From Neopestalotiopsis rosae (Eukaryota; Ascomycota; Sordariomycetes; Amphisphaeriales; Sporocadaceae), in NCBI GenBank assembly GCA_023078685.1, contig JALGAS010000003.1, positions 3,100,001-3,164,000 of the forward strand: DNA of 64,000 nt, written 5' to 3'. The notes under the pieces were generated by a model, which saw nothing but the letters and a program-made list of their open reading frames with translations, was not told the origin of the DNA and ran no database searches. Numbering within the stretch: position 1 is the first letter of the stretch; every line of letters begins with the position of its first letter. Positions 56,026 to 64,000 of this stretch are shown here, one piece after another. A program made the translations under genes and the position numbers.

Positions 56026-57423
56026 CTAGTTTGTATATTCTCTTATTGGGAATTCATCGCCGGTCATAGGCTCGAGGTGCCAGGTCTTAGTCTGGTTGCT
56101 CCCGAATGTATCGTACCAGTCCCTCTGAAGCTTGGAAGGAATGGCCCATCCCTGCTCAGAGCTTCTAAGTCGCATACGAACAAGATGTCGCTTTTCTTGA
56201 TTCGCCAGCCCGTTAGTGAATTGTTCGCGACGGTGAAGAATAGCCAAGTTATTAACAAAGTGCATATCGCCGGGCTGTGTCTTGATTTCAAGCTGAGTAG
56301 CCTGTGCAATGGCCTCTATGAAATCTAGCGCCTCTTTCTGGGAGTCTCTGATTTGAGGAAGATGCTCTGATCGAGGATGAGTGGCGTTACCAAGAAGAGG
56401 AACCCGGCCAAAGTTCATAATGATGCGAGAATCCTTATGAAAGATGATAGGGCGACACTGGAAATGCGGGCTGCATTTAAATAATGGTTCAGTTATTGCT
56501 GAAATATCAAAATATATCATAATTTGGCCCAACTTACAATGCAAAAGGCCAATCTGTTTTGGCCAGTGTGCGAATAATATCGGGGCGCTCGGCTGCGAGA
56601 ACGTTGTAGACGTGGTAGACGGAAGCAATAATGCAGCAACCTCCACTTGCTGCAGTGGACCTGGTCAACCAAGAAGCAATGTCGCCCGCTTCCTCAGTAT
56701 GGAACGTCTATAGAATAAAAATGATCAATTCTCCTTACGTATATGTAATCTCACAGGGAGCAGTATTGCCTACAATTGCAGAGGTTGAATGGCGGTGATG
56801 GCCAATTTTGTGTTTGGAGCTGTCGTCTGCCGTGATATGCACTAAATTTTTAATTAGTGCTTTACTAATCCCCGAAGCCGAGTTATTCTTTACCAATCAT
56901 ATTGCCCTTGTGGTCTTGGCAGCCGCGTTGATCAGCGATATGTGTCTGGATTCCAAGCCAGATCATAGTAAGGTCTTCGATGCTAAAATTAGCCGGGTTG
57001 ATGCCACGGATGACACTAAATCCGCGGCCATCATAGATTGTTTGTCTGATATCCTCAAGCTTGGGCCCAAGAGTGGGCAGCGGGAAGTTTTCGCTGTTGA
57101 TGGAATCGCCATCTAGCTCGAAAGCTGCAATTTATAAGAACACCTGCCAGGAACGATAAAATGAAGGAATTAAGAAAAACATTACCCTTAAACGCCGCGA
57201 GAGAAGATCGAAGCTCGTGGAGATCATTCTCGCTTAGTTGATAGACGAAGTCCTGTTCGTTTTTCCAATCATTACCAGTCCAGGCAAGAGCATGCTTCAA
57301 GAGAGACGGAAATCCGGCCGGGAGACTGAGAAGGGAGTCCCTGGTCTGAGGTTGGCAACGTTGCGAAGGCAAGACTGAGTCTTCGGTAGAAGAATAAGCA
57401 AGTATGGGTCCGACTTGGTCCAT
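56026..57423 (-). CDS. Fe(II)/2-oxoglutarate dioxygenase, TauD/TfdA family
   Basis: Minus-strand exons 57423-57186, 57124-56894, 56841-56774, 56707-56538 and 56470-56026; 383 aa, introns 52-67 nt. TauD-like features include DGRGFSVIRGINP, IGHHRHSTSAI, the metal motif start FHTEEAGDIA (H-x-D/E type), and the distal part QPGDMHFVNNLAILHRREQF followed by RHLVRMRLRSSEQGWAIP, with the second His in ILHRRE and the 2OG-binding Arg in RHLVRMRLR. The clade is that of fungal clavaminate-synthase-like oxygenases. It would hydroxylate or desaturate a small molecule or peptide. Orientation and closeness to the second UstYa gene suggest co-regulation. Confidence 0.88.
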
Positions 57424-59705
57424 TGTGAAAGATTTCTCAAAGCTGATTAATCGAGGTCAAGTGTCGTAGACAAGAGTAAGTTCGAGGTCAAGTGTCGTAG
57501 ACAAGAGTAAGTTATATCATGGGGTTCAATGTCGATCAAGTTTGCGTCTGAAGTGACTCTCATGTGTACAGACTGAGCAATATATAGCAAGGTATGGGAG
57601 GGAAAACCTTTAGAGACATATCAATTGAAGAGGCCACAGAATAAATCGAGACTGCAAGAGAAGGATAAGCGAACGATGAAAGGATGATGAGAGGCGGACG
57701 AGAGGTTGATGGAACGATGATGATGTGAGAGAAAAGAAGCAACAAGGTTAGTACTTGCCGATTGAGCAGACTGTTGTAGCTGGCTGGACCTTCGCGGATC
57801 GATAATCAGATAATTAGAAAGTGCTGGCGCGCGGAGGCAATATGGTCACAGATAGAGCTGGACTCGTGGTACAATGGGTGAATGACAATCATCTACAAGC
57901 TTGACTAATGGATTATTGACGAGCAAGGCCTGTGGCCGAGGACTCGAAAACGAATATGAGATTGATTCGGCCATGGACCGCCAATGGCCCCTCGCTACAT
58001 ATGAACGCGGTTTATGGGCAGAAGCCTCGCCATCATGGTCACTCGATCTGCAAATCCTGCCGCTATGCAGAGATATTATCGGCCTCAACAGCCCTCATTT
58101 ACAAATAGAGAATCCTAGCATGCAAGACTTGTGTCCCATACTTGTAATGATGGACCAGCTATCCAACGACATGCCTGTTCAAGTTGTGGGATGATGAGAG
58201 AGCTTGAAATACTGGAACTTTATGACTGATCTTAATCTAAACACCAGGGCTATATGAAAGCAAAAGCTTAGACAGTAATTAAGTTAGTGCAATTCGCTAA
58301 AACAGAATGACTGGCCATGATGAAATATCTGCCTCATTTAATTAGGATATTCCGTGCGATGGAAACTGTTGAATGTTGGGAGGTGTGAATGACTCTATGC
58401 TAGAGAACATTGATGACCGCGACAGCGCGGCTGAAAAGTAGCGCAAGAGAATGCTTTTTCCACGAGCTTTTCGTAAATGATGAATAGATGACTGCGGGAT
58501 GAAGAAATAAAGTGATGTAGGGAGGTCGGTCTAGATTGACGGCTCAAACGAAAGGAGTAGTTCAATACTTGACCCCCACCCCCACCCTTCCTTCCCGCCT
58601 TGTTTTGTTCTACCTCCCTTCTTTTTTCTCTCTCTCCTTTCATCCTTGTGTGGGTGGCGATAGGCATGGCTTTCACTGGCCTTGTGAAGGTGTAACATAT
58701 GAAAAACGAATACGCAGTCGAAAGGTACAAATTAATAGAGAATTATGACGAATATACACCCTGACAAAACAGCGTAAATGATGCAATCTCATTGGAAGAA
58801 AAAGAAAACGGTAGAAGCACGATAGTGGATTACATGTATAATACTTACAGTGACAAACTAGATTAAAGGCGGAAAATTAAAAGCAAAGCGCGGACGAGCG
58901 AATCGCAATAGGCAAAGGTAGAAATCTTGGCAGATTATGTCTTTGCTTTTCTTTCATTAACCCACAAGGAGTGACTGCTGCAGTGGCGTGTTTCGTGTGA
59001 TTATGCAAAGTCTAGAGAAGGCAGCATGCCACTTTATCTCGGACAATATTAAATATTTATGTCAGCGCTCAATGTCGAATGAACACCACTTTTATAGCAG
59101 CCTCGCTTGATTTGCGACCCTATTATAAGGAAGGCAACGACTAGGTACTTATGATTCTAAAATAAGACTTGACTGTTCTGAGCCTCGATGATCTAAATGT
59201 AATGCGGAGTGTGAAAGCAATATTACGAACATACGCCCTTGCAGAAGAACAAATATGTGTTGGCACTTATGAAGGCGCTCTGCGGGGCGGAGGCCTTGAA
59301 CCCAGACCCAAAGAATCAATCACTACTGTTAGCTGTTGACAGGATCACGGTCTTAGCGGCCTCCCAGGAGAATGGATTTGATTTCTGAATTTAAACACTA
59401 GGTTTAACTTATACAGTGAAAGTTTCTTGGAAAACGGAGTACTCGGAATGTCTCCGGCATGCGTTCTTCTAGAGTTGACCCCGCTTCTAGTGCTGTATAC
59501 GTGGCGCTGCCCTTGATCTACGGACTTTACCCACTACTTGCCACATTCAACACCCTCAACCTACCAGACAACCGTTGATTCCAGCTTTCTTCTCGGTAAC
59601 CAACCACGTAAGCAGGACCCGGATCTGTATATCGAACTCCGGCATTTGACACATATTTTCGCGCTGTCTTCAAATGAAGTGTAGAACGGCGAGCTATCGA
59701 CAACA
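57424..59705. other. Gene-poor interval with local repeats
   Basis: Contains a perfect 31-bp tandem duplication at 57451-57512 and a C-rich tract near 58570. A 97-codon + strand frame (about 57901-58194) has no recognisable domain. No RNA gene seen. Confidence 0.5.
57451..57512. repeat. 31-bp perfect tandem duplication
   Basis: TCGAGGTCAAGTGTCGTAGA.. at 57451 and again at 57482, identical over 31 bp. It lies 28 bp upstream of the TauD-like start codon, that is within its 5' leader or promoter. Confidence 0.9.
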
Positions 59706-62064
59706 ATGAACAATTCCATGTCGCAACAAAGTCTTGCCGGTCAGTGGGAGCAATCAGGGCAATCAGGGCAATCAGGGCAATCGGGGCAATCGGGGCAACG
59801 CTGGTGTGCTCTGTTGCCCAGGCCAGCGCCGATCCCCGTTCAACCAGCGCCACTGCCAACGCCACCGTCCAGGCCTGCTTCCCTTGCGAAGCAGAAACGT
59901 CCCTCCAGACAGAACCTAGTGTCGGCGGCCTGTGACGCGTGTCGGAAACGAAAGATTAAGGTACGTATAACCTCAAACCCAAGGAATTGGCAATTTGTTG
60001 TTACGATTTGCGAATTCTAACTTCAGTGGCAGTGCAACGGTGAACGACCGGTCTGCAATTGTTGCACTCAGCGGCGCATTCCGTGCCATTATGCCGCACA
60101 GCCGGGGGAGACGACCTCACAAGCTTTCAGACGATCCTATGCCCAACTGCGAGATCATGCAACAGCTAATGCGAAAATTCTCGAGCTCTTGAAGACACTA
60201 CCAGACACAGAGGCCCATCATGTGCTGCGGGAAATCAGGTCGGGAACCGACATTTCGAGCATTCTTTCGCGCATTCATGCTGGTGATCTCTTGCTCCAGC
60301 TTGCCCTTAAACCTGAAACTCGGTTCCGATATCAATTTCCATATCGACAGAATTTTCCAGAGGATGATCTGCCCAATAATACCTACTTAAACTCATTCAT
60401 TTACGAAGGGCCATTGTTATATGCTCCAGACCAGAAATTGGGGCCTTGCGGAAGTGAATCCCACGGCTCCAACTTGGTTGCCTATCAGAAGCCCTTCCAC
60501 GCAGCGCAAGTCATGGATCCTCGCCTCACAGACGTGAAGCCATCACTATGGACGTCTGTTTGCAACGATGATTCGCTCATGCGAGAGCTTCTCAGGTTAT
60601 GGCTTCGCTGCGAGTATCAATTCACCGCGGCCATCCAGAAGGATTACTTTTTAGAGGATATGATTGCGCTGCGGCAAGATTTCTGCTCTTCGCTACTGGT
60701 CAATATAACTCTTGCCTATTCATGCGTAAGAGTATGCCCTTGAAATATAAAGTGGCCCTACTGACCAAGTTCAGGTTTGCTGTCCACAATTCTCAGACCG
60801 CGCCGAGTATTGGAACCCACATAAGCTCATGTATCGTTTTGTTGCTGAAGCAAAACGCATTTGGGAAATTGAGTCACACCAAGTACGGCTCACCACTATC
60901 CAGGCCGGAATGCTCTTTAACGTCTTCTATAACCTCTGCGGTCTAGATGAGATTGGACAGCCGTACAGGATCCAAGCCATTAACCTAGCCCAAAAGTTGC
61001 GCTTATATGACGGTGCCATATCTGGGCAAAGTAAAAGAATACGGGACGGTAGACTGTACACTGCGTGGGCACTATATAATTGGGAAACGTAGGTCTATTG
61101 GTTTTCTCCCTTGACATATCTCCGCAGGCCCTGACTTCTACAGTCTTGTCGGCTTTTCGTTTATGCATGGGCCACTTCTGAAAACTCCACCCATCGAATC
61201 ACTGCCGGATCCTCTCGAATATCCAGAGTGGTTTGGGGAGATATGGACCAAATATCCATCAAGCCAGAGTCTTTCTCCGTCACATTTTGGACTCATTTTT
61301 CATGCGAAAAGTCAATTTCGGATAATCATGAATGAGTTTTGTGAAGCCGCCTATTCCAGAGGCCCAAAGATAGGTCTTGATCAAGCATATGAGTTCCGTT
61401 CGCGCCTAGTAAATTGGTATGACGGCTTACCATCACCACTTTGCGCAAGCACGATAGTGCTACCTGCACAGTTACAACTTCAGTAAGCAGCAGCTCCCGT
61501 CTGGCATAAATAACACACCCAGCATTGTATATACACCACGTTCAAAGAGCCTGTTTATTGATGCCGCAAATCAACAGTATGTACTATCACAACCTCATCC
61601 TAAATATATTTGAGCCCTTGATGGATGCGAAAACAGATCGGGTGCCAAGGCCACAACAAATCCTTGACGATTCAAACAAAAACATCCGAACACTTCTCCG
61701 GCTTTATTATCTCCGCCATGGGTTTGATGCCATGGATCTCTTCATCTGTATACCGCTAGTCATTATCGCATTTAAGTGCGCCGATGCCATCGATAAGTAC
61801 ACATCTGTTTCTCAGCTAGAAGCACTGCGGACGACTCTCATGCTGGCTGTAAAGGGCTTGTCCAGTCAGCGTCACAATCATTACCTTTCAGAGGCGCTGT
61901 TCCGCGTCATTCGTGGGCGTATACGCACACAAGAGGCCTCGATACTGAAAGGCGTGCTGAATCTTGACCATGAAGACCCCATGGAGAAGAGGAGGGCTCC
62001 AATGCAGGCTGTGCGAAGCGCCTGGACGGTCAGTGTCGTGAAAAAAAAGACACCCAAGTATTGA
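59706..62064 (+). CDS. Zn2Cys6 transcription factor with fungal-specific TF domain
   Basis: Exons 59706-59960, 60027-60725, 60775-61088, 61144-61482 and 61578-62064, 697 aa. The N-terminus has five SGQ tripeptides (from GGGCAATCA repeats at 59750-59800) and a Pro-rich stretch. The zinc cluster is split by the first intron: ACDACRKRKIK, then WQCNGERPVCNCCTQRRIPC. A Fungal_trans-type middle region follows (VCNDDSLMRELLRLWLRCEY; FSFMHGPLLKTPP; RLVNWYDGLPSPL). Introns are 49-95 nt. A nuclear regulator. It is downstream of the UstYa/TauD genes and could govern them, but is separated by 2.3 kb. Confidence 0.88.
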
Positions 62065-64000
62065 ACAACCTTGTGGAAAACTATGCTCATTTGAATATAG
62101 ACGGCCGAACCGACGTACATTCTCCCCGTTAATGACTAGTCTTCTCGTTTATGCTGCTTGGAACATTCGCGTAATTGTGTAGGAGAGCAGCTTAGACATG
62201 CTGCCGCCATATGCAGAATAGTGACGAGCTTAGCCTAGTAGAGAGTTTGTTTCATAGCCCATGCCAAAAATACCGCCCAATCCAAAGATGAACGATCTGA
62301 TTGAATATCTATGACAAATCGACGCACAGCCACTTTAGATGGTATTGATCCACTCTCGGCCAGATAGCTTGGCAGGCTTCCTTGCGGTTCCTGAGACATC
62401 TGACTCGACTGGTCACTCTTAGCGCTTGGTTTGCTGCCGTCTTGATCCCGATGTTCACAGCCTGTCGCGGTTTGAACCCATGCCACTTGCAAACAGTGCC
62501 GTCGGATGCCATATTGCTGCAAATGTGGACTGTCGCGGGATTATGATACGTAACACGGTGCTTCATCATCGGATAATGGTCATAAGGTCCACAGTTGTAA
62601 AGTAATGGCTTTAAGACTGTCGCTCTTTGCCCAATTAAAACACATGGTCATTATAGACTCCACGGTCTACCTCCAAAAAGCCGGAGCCAAGTTCTACAAA
62701 TCGCTAAATATGGATCATCCGTGCTCAAAGACAAAGAAAGAGGAAGAAACGAAAGGAAGCCAAGTCTGATTTCGTCTGTACTATATAGTACTACTATCAC
62801 AATCGATTATAGTCTCGCAGCGGGTTTTAGATACTAATTGGGCATTGCTGCGCTGGAAGTCAAGACAGATCTCTCCCAGCTTCGGCTCTATGCGTGTAAG
62901 GACGGAAATGCGAATCTTGGCCCAGATAGGGACTATGTACTATATGTGTACCGTCTTTCCCCACAAGGCCTTTATTACTGAGCCAATCACCTAAGTGCTT
63001 CTTGGCAATGTGTCGACTCCGTCCGAGTTGCTATCGCCCGATTCGTACCAAGTCGTAGAGGCGTCCATTACTTAATACATTTTTTTTTCGGGGCTCTTCC
63101 CCCAACCCCAGAAATGAACTTGTGATTACCGGGCTCAGCATAACATCGGGTTGAGCGTACGAATATCAGATTCCCTTCTCTTTCCAAGGGTCTTACCAAT
63201 TCCTTTATTCACCCTGCATACTGCCAGGTTTGGACAACACGTATGCTTGCATTGCCGATTCTGCTGACAAGCCTTGGAACATAAAGGAGCTAGTTAGAAG
63301 CATTGAGGGTAGAGGGCGACGACAGAAATTTCGACTCATTACATCGTGTTTCTTCCATTACACGCAAGTGGTTATTCATACCTACCTTCAAAAAGGACAA
63401 ACGTTGTAAGCTTCAAAGCACCGCTAGAACATACTAGCCAATGGAAAGAGCATTAAAAATCTTTCATGTCGAAAGCGGGGAGCGGAAGCTAGCCAGCTAG
63501 CCAGCTACCCAAATTGCCGGCGTAGCAGCTGTCCAAGCACACAGAATGCCCAGGTACCCCAGCTGCGACTAAAAGCGCCAGATGGCAGTCAAGCCGAAGA
63601 CGACTATGCACGCCTTAGATCGAATTCTAGGGGGCAGGGAAATGCTCCTTACAGCCCTTCAGGATATCAATCAAGGCTGAGCGAGCAATAGGTTACCATC
63701 GTCTCCCACGCAGAACAATGAATGGGGGGGGCCCTTGGTGTGACAAGGAAATAACCTACTTGGGGGTTTGACAAGCAGCGGCGGCCTATATTCTACGTCA
63801 TTGACTGTCATGACGTCGCGCATGCGACCCATTCTTCAAGAGGATTGTCACGATGCAGCTTTGTCAAGCTCTGGGCATTTTATCGTGCTAGCTCTTACGA
63901 AAAATGCCATGTCGCGAAAGATTTGAGGATCTTGGCAGAACAGCTAGTTCTGTAGTGTCTGTAGTGTCGGCTCCCAGCGGTGAAGGGAATGAGGTACTCT
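62065..64000. other. Intergenic to window end
   Basis: No supported gene. A small AGCTAGCC tandem lies near 63489. The T-run at about 63080 and GGGGGGG at 63725 are simple tracts. Confidence 0.5.

Noticed and set aside
57901..58194. 97-codon + strand frame as a small gene or precursor peptide
   Set aside because: Non-ATG start, no signal peptide, no repeated Lys-Arg bounded cores.
59706..59830. SGQ tripeptide repeats as a RiPP precursor core
   Set aside because: They are in the N-terminus of a Zn2Cys6 regulator, without a signal peptide or Kex2 sites; a simple GGGCAATCA microsatellite.

Overview
This window is nuclear DNA of a filamentous ascomycete, probably Sordariomycetes and plausibly Hypocreales. 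The evidence is many short introns (about 46-103 nt, GT..AG with CTAAC-like branch sites), an intron-containing tRNA, and fungal families such as HET-ankyrin, UstYa/DUF3328, Zn2Cys6 regulators, Leo1 and Mob2. The species is not determined. All gene models below were spliced by eye from conserved motifs and intron consensus.

Layout. 1-5.1 kb: the 3' part of a very large low-complexity gene built from W..FG..KKDKKKKKG modules, a charged coiled coil and candidate SUMO-interacting motifs. 6.4 kb: a tRNA, probably Gly(CCC). 7.1 kb: a 69-aa cysteine-rich protein. 8.4-19.5 kb: an 11-kb accessory block with no intact gene. It holds degenerate minisatellites (a ~49-bp unit at 8.4-9.3 kb; TCGCCAG-type arrays in the opposite sense at 10.0-11.5 kb) around a promoter-like TATA segment at 9.64 kb. 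It continues as a patchwork of broken coding fragments at 12.3-18.9 kb, including a copper-superoxide-dismutase relic and a C2H2 finger piece, peppered with short GC-rich hairpin-capable words, and ends in 18-bp and 12-bp tandem arrays.

19.9-29.4 kb is housekeeping-like: a patatin/Tgl-type lipase homologue lacking its catalytic dyad, the PAF1-complex subunit Leo1, a Mob2-type kinase activator and an alpha/beta hydrolase. 31-37 kb carries a secreted GH43 glycosidase with a GC-AG intron and a PCMH-type flavin oxidoreductase. 38-40.8 kb is a HET-ankyrin gene.

41.8-62.1 kb resembles part of a specialised-metabolism neighbourhood: an MFS sugar/inositol transporter, a cytochrome P450, a secretory ureohydrolase (agmatinase-like) ending in KDEL, an amidase divergent from a Zn2Cys6 regulator, two UstYa-family proteins, an Fe(II)/2-oxoglutarate (TauD-like) oxygenase and a second Zn2Cys6 regulator. 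No PKS, NRPS, terpene synthase or repetitive Kex2-type RiPP precursor is visible, so a core gene would lie outside the window or be unrecognised. A speculative reading is that UstYa proteins, which act in the secretory pathway in dikaritin biosynthesis, are paired here with an ER-retained ureohydrolase that could act on peptide arginine; this is inference only.
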